NCBI GenBank assembly: GCA_038134485.1
Contig: JAYPVG010000019.1
Coordinates: 1 to 64,000 of the forward strand
Reading direction: 5' to 3'
DNA from: NORP240 sp038134485
GTDB taxonomy: Bacteria > Pseudomonadota > Gammaproteobacteria > Pseudomonadales > Pseudohongiellaceae
DNA length: 64,000 nt
The notes below the pieces were generated by a model that made no database searches, was not told the origin of the DNA, and was given only the letters and a program-made list of their open reading frames with translations. Shown here piece after piece: positions 54,766 through 63,573 of this stretch (position 1 is the first letter of the stretch; each line of letters starts with the position of its first letter). The position numbers and the translations under genes were made by a program.

Positions 54766-54805
54766 CGCGGGGGACAATAGTGGAAGAGGCTTTATTGCCC
54801 CTGCG
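54766..54805 (+). terminator. Terminator-like hairpin after manB
   Basis: GGGG-A-CAATA (54770-54779, A bulged) pairs with TATTGCCCC (54793-54801), with further outer G/C pairing. It begins 2 bp after the manB stop. The downstream T tract is poor (TAAAATCG), so termination may be partial. Confidence 0.45.
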
Positions 54806-54904
54806 TAAAATCGTATTCTTGTTGTCCACAACAGAGTGATCGAGTTCCGCGGATCTCCGCCAGGCCGGAGACAGAAATCAAAATTGAACGGACAGGAGTT
54901 GAGC

Positions 54905-55411
54905 ATGCACGAAAAATCCATGAGTCGCAGAAAAGTGTTGGCGACCGCTCTCGGCGGATTCGCCATGGCAGCCGTTTCAGGCACCGCTTTTCGCTCGCTG
55001 GCACAGGAGCAGGCTATTCCGATAGATGTTTATAAGGATCCTTCCTGCGGCTGCTGTGCGAACTGGATCGACCAGATGACTGAACGAAACTTCCAGTCAA
55101 CGATTCATCATCCGCGTGATCTCAATGCCATCAAGCTCCAGCAGGGCTTTGTTCCCCAGCTACAGTCATGCCACACCGCGGTTACGGCGCAAGGTTACGC
55201 ATTTGAGGGCCATGTACCGCCGAAATTGGTCAGTCAATTTCTGCAAAATCCGCCGGCCAATGCCAGGGGGCTGGCGGTGCCGGGAATGCCCATGGGCAGC
55301 CCGGGCATGGAAATGGGGGGACGCTTTCAGCCCTATGATGTGATTCAGCTCAACACGGATGGGAGCACGAGGGTCTATGCCGAGATCAGAAATGCGGCTG
55401 ACCAGTATTAG
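54905..55411 (+). CDS. DUF411 metal-binding protein with Tat-like signal
   Basis: 168-aa exported protein. The N terminus SMSRRKVLATALGGFAMAAV is a twin-arginine-type signal with hydrophobic core. The mature domain is DUF411: YKDPSCGCCANWIDQM with three cysteines, then LQSCHTAVTAQGYAFEGHVP, and a Met/Gly-rich GMPMGSPGMEMGG loop. DUF411 proteins are often linked to copper handling, and the Cys/Met content suits that; this is inference. ATG 54905 has AGGAG 8 nt upstream. It follows manB by 140 bp. Confidence 0.85.
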   Translation: MHEKSMSRRKVLATALGGFAMAAVSGTAFRSLAQEQAIPIDVYKDPSCGCCANWIDQMTERNFQSTIHHPRDLNAIKLQQGFVPQLQSCHTAVTAQGYAFEGHVPPKLVSQFLQNPPANARGLAVPGMPMGSPGMEMGGRFQPYDVIQLNTDGSTRVYAEIRNAADQY

Positions 55412-55481
55412 TCGGCCGAGCGTTGCGTTTTGCTGTGCCGGATCAGCATTAATTTGAATACGCTGGCAGGGGCAGCTTGAC

Positions 55482-55991
55482 ATGCGCAAACCGGATCCCG
55501 ATTTCGATCCCGCCGCCCATACGCTGACAGACTCCAGCTATTTCGAAGATCTGCACATTGGTCAGCGGTTTGTCATACCCTCGAGAACCCTCGGTGACGC
55601 CAATTTCGCCGCTTTTCAGCTCGCGTCGGGTGACAATCACCCGATTCACTACGACGTCGAATACTGTCGCCGAAAGGGCCACCCCGAATTGCTGGCGCAC
55701 GGATTTCAGGTGGCCATTCAGACAGCGCCGGGAGCCGGCATGCTACCCCATGTGCTGGAAGACAGCCTGATCGGCCTCATCGAACAAAGTTCAAAATTCC
55801 TGGCACCCGTTTATTGTGGAGACACTGTGTATCCGGCGCTGGAAATTACTGATTTGATACCCGGTAATACCACGGGAGTGATCGTGCTGCGATCCACAGT
55901 GCACAATCAGGACAGGGTGCTGGTATTGGAAGGCGAACAAAAGATGCTGGTCAGAAAAAGGCCGGCCGGGGATGATATGGAATATGGTTAA
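55482..55991 (+). CDS. MaoC-like (R)-specific hydratase family protein
   Basis: 169-aa hot-dog-fold protein. It contains FEDLHIGQRFVIPSRTL and the hydratase-type motif FQLASGDNHPIHYDVEYCRR with the catalytic Asp/His pair, then GHPELLAHGFQVAIQTAPGA. MaoC enzymes hydrate enoyl-CoA or enoyl-ACP substrates; this substrate is unknown. The end overlaps the next gene by 8 bp. Confidence 0.83.
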   Translation: MRKPDPDFDPAAHTLTDSSYFEDLHIGQRFVIPSRTLGDANFAAFQLASGDNHPIHYDVEYCRRKGHPELLAHGFQVAIQTAPGAGMLPHVLEDSLIGLIEQSSKFLAPVYCGDTVYPALEITDLIPGNTTGVIVLRSTVHNQDRVLVLEGEQKMLVRKRPAGDDMEYG

Positions 55992-56559
55992 TTTGGAAAT
56001 CGCGCATGTGCCCCGGGACCTGCTCGACGCGGCAGTTGAAAGTATTCGTCAGTCTCCCGCGGTCGATGGCAGGATTGAGTTGATTGTGAGGCGTCCGGCG
56101 ATCGGTGACAGGGAAGTCGTGGATCAGGCAATGCTCACCGTTGAAGACGGGCTGCTCGGAGATAACTGGCGGGATCGCTGGTCAGGAGCAGAAAAGGAGT
56201 TACAGCGGCACAAGGACATGCAAATCAATCTGATGAACTCCCGGGCAATCGACGTCATTGCCGGCGGTGATCAGTCCCTATGGCCTCTGGCGGGGGATCA
56301 GCTGTTCGTGGATTTCGACCTGAGCATCGCCAATTTACCGGCCGGTACTAAAATACAGGTTGGAGAAGCGATTCTTCAGGTGACAGCAGAGCCCCACCTG
56401 GGATGCAGGAAATTCCAACAGCGCTTCGGTAAGGACGCGGTCATGTTCGTCAATTCCGAGGAGGCAAAGCTACTCAATTTGCGCGGCATCAACGCGCGGG
56501 TAATTTCACCCGGGTTGGTCACACACGGCGGCGTGATCAGCAAGCTGGCGCCGTTATGA
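55984..56559 (+). CDS. MOSC-domain protein
   Basis: 191-aa protein with a MOSC fold, related to the sulfur-carrier domain of molybdenum-cofactor sulfurases and to YiiM-type reductases. It shows EDGLLGDNWRDRWSG, MNSRAIDVIAGGDQSLWPLA and the conserved cysteine in EPHLGCRKFQQRFG. Residues 1-20 (MVNLEIAHVPRDLLDAAVES) are family-like; the open frame also allows ATG 55972. The overlap with the MaoC-like gene suggests joint expression. It converges on pgi, ending 2 bp from it. Confidence 0.83.
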   Translation: MVNLEIAHVPRDLLDAAVESIRQSPAVDGRIELIVRRPAIGDREVVDQAMLTVEDGLLGDNWRDRWSGAEKELQRHKDMQINLMNSRAIDVIAGGDQSLWPLAGDQLFVDFDLSIANLPAGTKIQVGEAILQVTAEPHLGCRKFQQRFGKDAVMFVNSEEAKLLNLRGINARVISPGLVTHGGVISKLAPL

Positions 56560-56561
56560 AT

Positions 56562-58196
56562 TTAGTCTTTCTGCCAGGCCTTGCAGATTGCTATCAGATT
56601 TGAGGTTGAGGCATCAAACTCGCCACTAATCTCCCCGGAAGTCAGCGACTCGAAGATCGGTAAGCTCAGTTTCTTGCCCAGTTCCACGCCCCACTGGTCG
56701 AAGGCATTGATGCCCCACAAAACACTCTGAACGTAGACTGCGTGTTCGTACAATGCAGTCAGGTAACCCAGGGTGTGAGGCGTCAGATGATGAAGCAGGA
56801 AGGTATTGCTGGGCCGGTTACCGGGTATTGCCTTGTGGGGAGCCAGGCTTCTGGCCGAGTCCTCATCCATACCATCCGCCAGCAATTCTGCGACGGCCTG
56901 CTCAGTAGTCTTGCCATGCATCAGCGCCTGACTCTGGCTGAAACAATTGGCCAGCAGGTGATTCTGCTGTTCCTGACTCTCGACAGTCGGACTCGCTGCG
57001 ACGGCGATAAAGTCTGCCGGCACCAGGCGGGTTCCCTGGTGCAGCAGTTGGTGAAAGGAGTGCTGCCCGTCCGTGCCAGGTGCCCCCCAAACTATCAGGC
57101 CGGTATCCATGCGTGATGCACTACCATCAAGCTGTACGCCCTTGCCAAGGCTTTCCATGGTCAACTGTTGTAAAAAAGCCGGAAACAGCTCGAGATTCTG
57201 GCTGTAAGGCAGAGTCACCTGACTGGTGGCATTGAAAAAACCGCTGTACCAGACAGTCAATAATCCCATGATGACGGGTATGTTCTGTGATGGCGGTTCG
57301 GCCCGGAAATGTTCGTCGGCGTGATGGGCGCCGGTCAGCAACTCCTGGTATCTATCCATACCGATACTCAGTGCAATCGGCAGGCCAATTGCCGACCACA
57401 GCGAATACCGCCCACCAACCCAGTCCCACATGGGAAAGATATTTTCTGTGGCAATACCGAAGGATTGCGCCGCATTGATGTTGGTGCTGACCGCAACGAA
57501 ATGCCTGGCGAGATCCGCCTCACTATGGCCGTGTTCCAGAAACCAGTTTCTCGCAAGCACGGCATTCTGATGAGTTTCCAGTGTGGTAAAGGACTTTGAA
57601 GCCACAATGAACAAAGTTCTGGCCGGATCCAGTGATTGCAGTACTCGCAGCCCGGCAGCCGGGTCCACGTTGGAGATGAAGTGGCAGCGCAAAGCGTCGG
57701 AGGAAAACTCCTCCAGTGCACGGACGACCATGGCGGGCCCCAGGTGAGAGCCTCCGATGCCGATATTGACGACATCCGTAATGGCTTCTCCGCTACAGCC
57801 GGTCCAGCTACCCTCATGCACCGCGCAGACAAAATCCGCCATTTTCTCACGAACGGCGGCGACTTCGTGCTCAAGCTCGTTAACGTGGTGACCCCGCAAA
57901 GCCACGTGCAGAGCCGGGCGGTTTTCGCTGCGATTGATGTTCCGGCCGGCAAACATCAGCTCGATTGCCGCTGATAGCTGGCATTGATCTGCCAGGTCGA
58001 TGAGCAGCTGTAGTATCTCTTCCGTTATCAGGTTCTTGGAGTAATCGAAAAACAGCTCCGGAGTCTGCACCGAAAACTTGTCGAATCGTTGAGGGTCACT
58101 ATTGAACTGGTCTCCGATACGGATTTTGTCCTTTTTAAACTGATCACGGGCAGTCTGAAGCTGCTGCCAGGTGGGCGTATCGATCGCGGTGGTCAT
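56562..58196 (-). CDS. pgi: Glucose-6-phosphate isomerase Pgi
   Basis: Interconverts glucose-6-phosphate and fructose-6-phosphate. The 544-aa protein has GIGGSHLGPAMVVRALEEF, FIVASKSFTTLETHQNAVLA, the active-site segment MWDWVGGRYSLWSAIGLPIA, TMESLGKGVQLDGSASRM, the catalytic histidine in NTFLLHHLTPHTLGYLTAL, and INAFDQWGVELGK. ATG 58196 (MTTAIDTPT) fits the family; the 16-codon extension to 58244 does not. Confidence 0.97.
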   Translation of the reverse strand: MTTAIDTPTWQQLQTARDQFKKDKIRIGDQFNSDPQRFDKFSVQTPELFFDYSKNLITEEILQLLIDLADQCQLSAAIELMFAGRNINRSENRPALHVALRGHHVNELEHEVAAVREKMADFVCAVHEGSWTGCSGEAITDVVNIGIGGSHLGPAMVVRALEEFSSDALRCHFISNVDPAAGLRVLQSLDPARTLFIVASKSFTTLETHQNAVLARNWFLEHGHSEADLARHFVAVSTNINAAQSFGIATENIFPMWDWVGGRYSLWSAIGLPIALSIGMDRYQELLTGAHHADEHFRAEPPSQNIPVIMGLLTVWYSGFFNATSQVTLPYSQNLELFPAFLQQLTMESLGKGVQLDGSASRMDTGLIVWGAPGTDGQHSFHQLLHQGTRLVPADFIAVAASPTVESQEQQNHLLANCFSQSQALMHGKTTEQAVAELLADGMDEDSARSLAPHKAIPGNRPSNTFLLHHLTPHTLGYLTALYEHAVYVQSVLWGINAFDQWGVELGKKLSLPIFESLTSGEISGEFDASTSNLIAICKAWQKD

Positions 58197-58315
58197 AGAG
58201 CATCCCTGACTCCGCCACGGAGTCCTGCAAGAGACGGTATTCAAGCTCCATAAGCTATCTCAATCGTCGGCAGTGATCAACGAGGCGAGGCAGGCGAAGC
58301 TCTGCTGGTGCAGTA

Positions 58316-58345
58316 TTGACTCCAATCGAAGGGCTTGTGTACCAT
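58316..58345 (+). promoter_or_regulatory. Candidate tRNA-Thr promoter with GC discriminator
   Basis: TTGACT (58316-58321) and TACCAT (58340-58345) are separated by 18 bp and followed directly by GCGCGCCC. A GC-rich discriminator of this kind is typical of stringently controlled stable-RNA promoters. The tRNA starts about 60 nt downstream. Confidence 0.55.
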
Positions 58346-58407
58346 GCGCGCCCTGACTAAACTATTAGTCTTATCCAAACGTTCTTGATCTTGCAGTTTG
58401 GAATCGT

Positions 58408-58485
58408 GCCGCTATAGCTCAGCCGTGGTAGAGCAGCTGACTTGTAATCAGCAGGTCCCGAGTTCGACTCTTGGTGGCGGCACCA
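58408..58485 (+). tRNA. tRNA-Thr (TGT)
   Basis: A 78-nt complete tRNA with encoded CCA. The acceptor GCCGCTA pairs with TGGCGGC. The D arm is GCTC...GAGC with a 10-nt loop. The anticodon stem-loop GCTGA-CTTGTAA-TCAGC gives TGT, and the T arm is CCGAG-TTCGACT-CTTGG. Five T follow at once and may end the transcript. It lies between divergently placed pgi and the symporter gene. Confidence 0.96.
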
Positions 58486-58550
58486 TTTTTCTCCCGCGGT
58501 TCGATCAACGCACAAATCTTCTATTTCTGCCGGTCAACGGCGTCTAGGTC

Positions 58551-60191
58551 TCATTTTCTCCCTTTACGGTGGTTAGGTATTTCGCCACTTCTGACCCGCT
58601 GCTGGTAGCTCACCAGTTCCCTCTTGATAATTGGCGCCAGGATATAGAGGCCCAGTATATTGGGAAGCGCGATAACAAAGACAAGCGCGTCGGAAAAATC
58701 CAGAACCGCATCCAGCTGAATCATGCAGCCGAGCGCTGCAAACAGGCAGAAAATGGTTTTGAAAATCAGTTCGACCCTGGTCGATTCCCCCAGAATGTAC
58801 GTCCAGCCTTTGAGCCCGTAATAGGACCACGATAACAAAGTAGAGAACGCAAACAGAATAGCGATGATAGAGAGCGGCACCGTGGACCAACTCAGGGTGC
58901 TGGCGAAGGCGCGTGAGGTAAGTTCTATTCCCTGCATGCCTGCTCCCGCCAACTCGGGCTCATAGACGGTCGTCAATATGACCAGCGCCGTGAGTGTGCA
59001 GATCACCACGGTGTCAATAAAGGGTTCCATGAGTGCAACGAAGCCTTCGGTTACCGGCTCGTGGGTTTTCACTGCGGAATGCGCGATCGCTGCTGACCCG
59101 AGGCCTGCCTCGTTGGAGAATACCGCGCGCTGGAATCCCATGATCATCACGCCGAGCATGCCACCGGTCATGGCGGTGGGATTGAAAGCCTCGGTTGCGA
59201 TTGCTGAAATTGCCCAGGGAATTCGGTCTGCGTTGAGGAGAATTACCGTCAGCGACCCCAGAATGTAGGTAACTGCCATGAATGGCACGAGCCGGCTGGT
59301 GACACTCGCTATGCTTTTTATTCCACCAATAATTACTACCGCAACCAGGCCAGCCAGCATGGCGCCAAATAGCCAGCCTTTGTCGGCGAAAAAACCAGCC
59401 TCGCCGCCGGTAACGACTACGAACTGTTCAAAGGCCTGATTTGACTGAAACATATTGCCGATGCCCATGCAGCCGATCACGATCGCCAGCGCGTAAAAAT
59501 AGCCGACGGGCTTTCCCAGCCACGCCAGATTTCTTTCCTTTAAACCTTGCTCGAGATAATACATCGGGCCACCCGAGATACTGCCGTCGGGATTTAACTT
59601 GCGATACTTGACTCCAACAACACATTCCGCAAATTTGGTTGACATCCCCAGGAATCCGGCAAGCATCAACCAGAATGTTGCCCCGGGACCGGCCAGAGAA
59701 ATAATTATGGCTACGCTGCTGATATTGCCGATGCCCACCGTACCCGCGACTGCTGTAGCAAGCGCCTGGAAATGGCTCAGTTCTCCGGTATGTTCAGGTT
59801 TACTGTAATCGCCGCGCAATAGCTCGAAGGCATGTTTGAACCCGCGCAGGCTCAAAAATCGGAAATAGAATGTGAAGAAAACCGATGCGCCGATTAGCCA
59901 CAGCACGATCAACGGTAGTTGGGCGCCAAAGACACCGACTTCATAAAAAATGAACCCCGAAAGCGCATCTGCCACAGGTTGCATCGCTGCATTTATGGTC
60001 GCGTCGATCCCTGCTGCCGACACTGGCTGACTTGCCAGTGATAGCAGGACAAACAGTAAGCTGAATCCCGAATATTTAGGAATACTATTGCATGCATCCG
60101 AGGGCCAGTCTGACAGGCTGCAATAGTCTGAGAGTTCTCTATATAATAGGGGTCGCTTGTTAATTTTCTTATCTCCATTTCCGCTTGGCAT
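58551..60191 (-). CDS. Alanine/glycine:cation symporter (AGCS family)
   Basis: Sodium-coupled amino-acid importer of the AGCS (DagA/AlsT) family with about 10-11 membrane helices. The family motif appears as ATAVAGTVGIGNISSVAIII, with GFQRAVFSNEAGLGSAAIAH and FMAVTYILGSLTVILLNAD. The start is uncertain. ATG 60191 gives 546 aa and an unusual polar N-terminal stretch before a hydrophobic FSLLFVLLSLASQPVSAAG segment, and leaves only 27 bp to the divergent gene. The longest frame (to 60251) overlaps that gene. The true start may be further downstream at a non-ATG codon. Confidence 0.87.
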   Translation of the reverse strand: MPSGNGDKKINKRPLLYRELSDYCSLSDWPSDACNSIPKYSGFSLLFVLLSLASQPVSAAGIDATINAAMQPVADALSGFIFYEVGVFGAQLPLIVLWLIGASVFFTFYFRFLSLRGFKHAFELLRGDYSKPEHTGELSHFQALATAVAGTVGIGNISSVAIIISLAGPGATFWLMLAGFLGMSTKFAECVVGVKYRKLNPDGSISGGPMYYLEQGLKERNLAWLGKPVGYFYALAIVIGCMGIGNMFQSNQAFEQFVVVTGGEAGFFADKGWLFGAMLAGLVAVVIIGGIKSIASVTSRLVPFMAVTYILGSLTVILLNADRIPWAISAIATEAFNPTAMTGGMLGVMIMGFQRAVFSNEAGLGSAAIAHSAVKTHEPVTEGFVALMEPFIDTVVICTLTALVILTTVYEPELAGAGMQGIELTSRAFASTLSWSTVPLSIIAILFAFSTLLSWSYYGLKGWTYILGESTRVELIFKTIFCLFAALGCMIQLDAVLDFSDALVFVIALPNILGLYILAPIIKRELVSYQQRVRSGEIPNHRKGRK

Positions 60192-60218
60192 TCTACCCAA
60201 GAATAGACGAGTTCGAAC

Positions 60219-61622
60219 ATGAATCAGCGCGGTGATTTCCCGGGACTGCAATGTGTTTCGCCCGTTGATGGCTCAATTTATGCGACGAGGGTAGCGGCCG
60301 ACGCGAACACCATTGCACAGTCTATTGAGTTGTCCCGCTCAGCGCAAAGGCAATGGCAAAAAAGCAGTCTGGCAGAACGGGCCAGGATCTGCGAACTCGC
60401 TATTCAGTACTTCGAACAGAGACAGGATCAGATTGCTGAAGAAATTGCCTGGCAAATGGGTCGGCCGATATCCTTTGCCGGCGGCGAAGTAAAGGGATTG
60501 GCGGAGCGCGCACGGCACATGATGGCTATCGCTGAACCATCCCTGGCGGATCTCACCCCGGCGAAAAAGGCCGGTTTCAGACGTTTTATCCGCCGCACGC
60601 CGGTCGGGACAGTGTTCACGATTGCGCCCTGGAACTACCCGCTACTGACGGCAGTTAATTCCATAGTGCCAGCGCTCATGGCAGGAAACAGTGTGGTTCT
60701 GAAACCCTCGGCACAGGTGCCACTGTGCGGCGAGCATTTTGTAAAGGCATTTGAATCCGCCGGATTACCAGCAGGAGTGTTGCAGTGTCTGTTTCTTGAT
60801 CACCAGAGTACCTTCAAAGTCATCAGCTCGGGTCAGATGGATTTCATCTGTTTTACCGGATCTGTTGCTGCCGGTCGCCAGATTGAACGCGCTGCCGCGA
60901 GTACCTTTGCGGGGGTCGGCCTGGAACTCGGCGGCAAGGATCCTGCTTATGTCATGGCAGATGCTGATTTCAACGACTGCGTTGCAAACCTGGTCGACGG
61001 GGCCTTTTTTAATTCCGGGCAATCATGCTGTGGGATTGAAAGAATTTACGTACATCACGACCTTTTCAATCAGTTTGTTGAAGCCTATGTCGAGCAGGTG
61101 AAACAGTACGTTCTGGGTAATCCTCTTCAGGAGCAGACGACGCTAGGCCCTGTTGTCACATCTGCCGCCGCGGGGTGGGTTCGCAAGCAGGTCGATGAGG
61201 CCGTGTCTCTGGGTGCGAAGACCTGCATCGATAGCTCGGGGTTTCCCCACGCGAGAGAGAATACGCCATACCTGGCACCACAGGTGTTAATCGATGTGCA
61301 TCACGACATGTCCGTAATGACCGAGGAAAGTTTCGGTCCCGTTGTTGGCATAATGCCGGTCAGTGACGATGCGGAGGCGATTCGGCTTATGAATGACAGC
61401 GACGTGGGCTTGACCGTATCGCTCTGGACGCAAGATACATCGCGGGCCGAACGGCTCGGCGATCAATTGGAGTTCGGAACCGTATTCATGAATCGCTGCG
61501 ATTACCTGGACCCGGCCCTGGCCTGGACAGGAGTGAAGAACACCGGGCGGGGAGTGACGCTGTCTGAACTGGGGTACCACCAGCTAACGCAGCCCCGGTC
61601 TTTCCACATGAAATGCACGTGA
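60219..61622 (+). CDS. NAD(P)-dependent aldehyde dehydrogenase
   Basis: 467-aa ALDH-superfamily enzyme oxidising an aldehyde to the acid. It has the cofactor region TIAPWNYPLLTAVNSIVPAL and VVLKPSAQVPLCGE, FTGSVAAGRQIERAAA, the general-base glutamate in GLELGGKDPAYVMAD, and the nucleophile cysteine in FFNSGQSCCGIERIYVH. The C terminus has MTEESFGPVVGIMPVS. The substrate cannot be told; succinate-semialdehyde/aminoaldehyde-type enzymes are similar. It lies 28 bp before a glutamine amidotransferase gene. Confidence 0.92.
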   Translation: MNQRGDFPGLQCVSPVDGSIYATRVAADANTIAQSIELSRSAQRQWQKSSLAERARICELAIQYFEQRQDQIAEEIAWQMGRPISFAGGEVKGLAERARHMMAIAEPSLADLTPAKKAGFRRFIRRTPVGTVFTIAPWNYPLLTAVNSIVPALMAGNSVVLKPSAQVPLCGEHFVKAFESAGLPAGVLQCLFLDHQSTFKVISSGQMDFICFTGSVAAGRQIERAAASTFAGVGLELGGKDPAYVMADADFNDCVANLVDGAFFNSGQSCCGIERIYVHHDLFNQFVEAYVEQVKQYVLGNPLQEQTTLGPVVTSAAAGWVRKQVDEAVSLGAKTCIDSSGFPHARENTPYLAPQVLIDVHHDMSVMTEESFGPVVGIMPVSDDAEAIRLMNDSDVGLTVSLWTQDTSRAERLGDQLEFGTVFMNRCDYLDPALAWTGVKNTGRGVTLSELGYHQLTQPRSFHMKCT

Positions 61623-61650
61623 TGGGCTCACAGACAGAGACTTTGGAACC

Positions 61651-62352
61651 ATGAAGGTTGGAATACTCAAAACCGATGCGGTAAAACCCGATTTGGCCGC
61701 CGAATTTGGGGAATATCCGGATATGTTCGCCAATGTCCTGCTTGCTGTGGAGCCTGACCTCATTCTGGTTACCTACGAAGTCGTGGACGGTGAGTATCCG
61801 GCTGACCTCGATGAGGTGGATGCGTATATCATTACCGGCAGCAAACTCAGTGTGTACGATGATGTGCCGTGGGTGAGGCGGCTAAAAGGTTTCGTGGTGC
61901 AATTGCACGAAGCCAAAAAAAAGCTGATTGGCATCTGTTTCGGACACCAGATGGTGGCGGAAGCACTGGGTGGGAAGACATTGCCGGCTGATTCCGGATG
62001 GTGCGTGGGGGTTCATGCCATCGAACCCACCGAAGATGCGGCACGTTACGGACTTTCCTCCTCCACCATAAGGCTCCGTTCCAATCACAGGGACCAGGTT
62101 GCGACGCTACCCACCGGCGGGAAACTGCTGGCGAGTACCAAGGCCTGCCCCATTGCGTCCATCGGGCTGGACGATCACATATTGACGTTTCAGGGGCATC
62201 CGGAGTTCAGCGAGGGCTACGCGCGAGCATTACTCAATATGCGTCGCGACATTCTTGGAGAGGAACTCTACCAGACCGCCATAAACTCACTGGAAACGGA
62301 AACAGACAACTTGCAGGTCGCGCGATACATCGTCGACTTTATAAGCCGCTGA
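61651..62352 (+). CDS. Class-I glutamine amidotransferase-like protein
   Basis: 233-aa stand-alone amidotransferase of the GMP-synthase-like group. The nucleophile is C96 in LIGICFGHQMVAEALGGK, with the His-Glu pair H183/E185 in TFQGHPEFSEGYARALL, and AYIITGSKLSVYDDVPW near the N terminus. Such proteins hydrolyse gamma-glutamyl amides or supply ammonia to a partner; the partner is unknown. The probable operon with an ALDH resembles gamma-glutamyl polyamine catabolism in outline, but PuuA-like genes are not present. It converges on the TauD-like gene, ending 2 bp from it. Confidence 0.85.
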   Translation: MKVGILKTDAVKPDLAAEFGEYPDMFANVLLAVEPDLILVTYEVVDGEYPADLDEVDAYIITGSKLSVYDDVPWVRRLKGFVVQLHEAKKKLIGICFGHQMVAEALGGKTLPADSGWCVGVHAIEPTEDAARYGLSSSTIRLRSNHRDQVATLPTGGKLLASTKACPIASIGLDDHILTFQGHPEFSEGYARALLNMRRDILGEELYQTAINSLETETDNLQVARYIVDFISR

Positions 62353-62354
62353 CC

Positions 62355-63179
62355 CTAGTAGGGCTTGTCTCCGTCGATTACACATCGGTGCAACATCCGA
62401 TGCTCGGGGAAATAGTCATTGATGGGCTTGTGCTGCGTGCTTCGGTTATCCCAGATTGCAATGGAATCCGGCTTCCAATTGAATCGACAACTGAACTCTG
62501 GCGTGGTGATGTGTTCATAAAGAAAATGTAAGATCGCCTGACTCTCGTCTTTATTCAATTCCAGAATGCGGGTGGTAAACAGGGAATTCACGAAGATCAC
62601 TTTCTTGCCGGATTCGGGGTGGGTGCGAATTACCGGGTGAATCACCGGGGGGTTGTCGGCGACAGCCTGCGCAAGTCGTTCCCGGCCACCGGGCTCAGCC
62701 AGACTCTCCTTGAATCCATGGCTGAAATCGTGTTCGGCGCTAAGCCCTGTCAGGAATTTCTGCATTGGCGCAGACAGCGCGTCATAGGCTGCCGTCATGC
62801 TTGCCCACATGGTATCGCCGCCCCTGGACGGAATGATCTTGGAACGCAGAACGCACCCCATCGGAGGATGCTTACGAAACGTCATGTCGGTATGCCAGGC
62901 TTCGATTTTGGTCGGCTTTTCCGCGGTGCTTTCGAGAATCGTTATTTCCGGAATCCCTTCTACGGTTCCGTAAGCCGGATGAGTTTGCAAAGGTCCAAAA
63001 GAGGCAGCGAGGGCCCGGTGTTGCTGCGGGCTAATATTCTGGTCGCGGAAAAATATGACCTCGTGTTCCACCAGTAAACGCCTGATTTCCCGGAGTGTCT
63101 CGACGGATAGTTCTCGGGTTAAGTCAACACCATGCAGTTCTGCACCCAGTGCGCTGGCGAGAGGAGTCACTGTGAACAT
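62355..63179 (-). CDS. TauD/TfdA-family 2-oxoglutarate-dependent dioxygenase
   Basis: 274-aa non-heme iron oxygenase. Iron ligands are H96 and D98 in EAWHTDMTFRKHPP and the distal H250 in NRSTQHKPINDY; R265 in HRCVI would hold 2-oxoglutarate. The N terminus FTVTPLASALGAELHGVDLT is typical of TauD. The substrate is unknown (taurine, other sulfonates, alpha-keto acid herbicide-like or sulfate-ester compounds are possible). The ATG at 63179 has GGGAAG upstream; a second ATG at 63191 lacks a site. Confidence 0.9.
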   Translation of the reverse strand: MFTVTPLASALGAELHGVDLTRELSVETLREIRRLLVEHEVIFFRDQNISPQQHRALAASFGPLQTHPAYGTVEGIPEITILESTAEKPTKIEAWHTDMTFRKHPPMGCVLRSKIIPSRGGDTMWASMTAAYDALSAPMQKFLTGLSAEHDFSHGFKESLAEPGGRERLAQAVADNPPVIHPVIRTHPESGKKVIFVNSLFTTRILELNKDESQAILHFLYEHITTPEFSCRFNWKPDSIAIWDNRSTQHKPINDYFPEHRMLHRCVIDGDKPY

Positions 63180-63256
63180 TTTACTTCCCATGTGGCTATC
63201 GGATTCACCGGTTATTTTGCGTCAGTGAGCTGGTCGGGGTAAAACCTCGGCCCGAA

Positions 63257-63445
63257 TTGGGCGGAACAATATCCCCGCCGTATCCCATTGTCCAGTGTTC
63301 GTCTAACTGGGCTCAGTGCTTGAAACGGGTTTTCAACATCGACATCGAAACCTGCGAGCAGTGTCAGGGAACGGTGAGGACCATAGCCTGCGTCGAGGAC
63401 CCGGCGGTAATCCTGCAGATACTGGTACATTTGGGAAAGAGGTAA
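63257..63445 (+). pseudogene. Remnant of IS91-family transposase (C-terminal end)
   Basis: The 62-codon frame ends with WAQCLKRVFNIDIETCEQCQ, then GTVRTIACVEDPAVILQIL and a stop. This matches the C terminus of IS91-type transposases, where a CxxC zinc pair precedes the ACIEDP segment. No transposase body exists upstream: the preceding 78 bp reach the TauD-like start. It is a leftover element end lying against the broken RimK-like gene. Confidence 0.72.
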
Positions 63446-63573
63446 TCCGCCGATTCCCGGACGCAGCCACGATCGGCAGCGAGGCGCCCTCGGACAGGAA
63501 CTCGTACACGGTCATCAGTCGCAGGCCACTTCCAGTCGTTCAGACGATCGATGACGATGCTATAACGTGACAT
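63446..63573 (-). pseudogene. Truncated, frameshifted RimK-like ATP-grasp gene
   Basis: On the minus strand ATG 63573 opens MSRYSIVIDRLNDWKWPAT, like the start of RimK-family proteins. The continuation, MTVYEFLSEGASLPIVAASG, is in another frame, implying a 1-nt shift near 63510. The sequence then runs into the transposase remnant at 63445, and no ATP-grasp domain follows. It overlaps the end of the C39-like gene by 14 bp; C39-like and RimK-like genes are neighbours in other proteobacteria. Identification rests on a short segment. Confidence 0.5.

Noticed and set aside
61651..62352. PuuD gamma-glutamyl-GABA hydrolase with PuuC as the neighbouring ALDH
   Set aside because: The amidotransferase belongs to the GMP-synthase-like group by its GICFGHQ motif, and no puuA, puuB or regulator is present.
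63212..63430. 72-codon minus-strand frame MYQYLQDYRRVLDAG...
   Set aside because: It is antisense to the IS91-type transposase remnant, whose plus-strand translation is the recognisable one.
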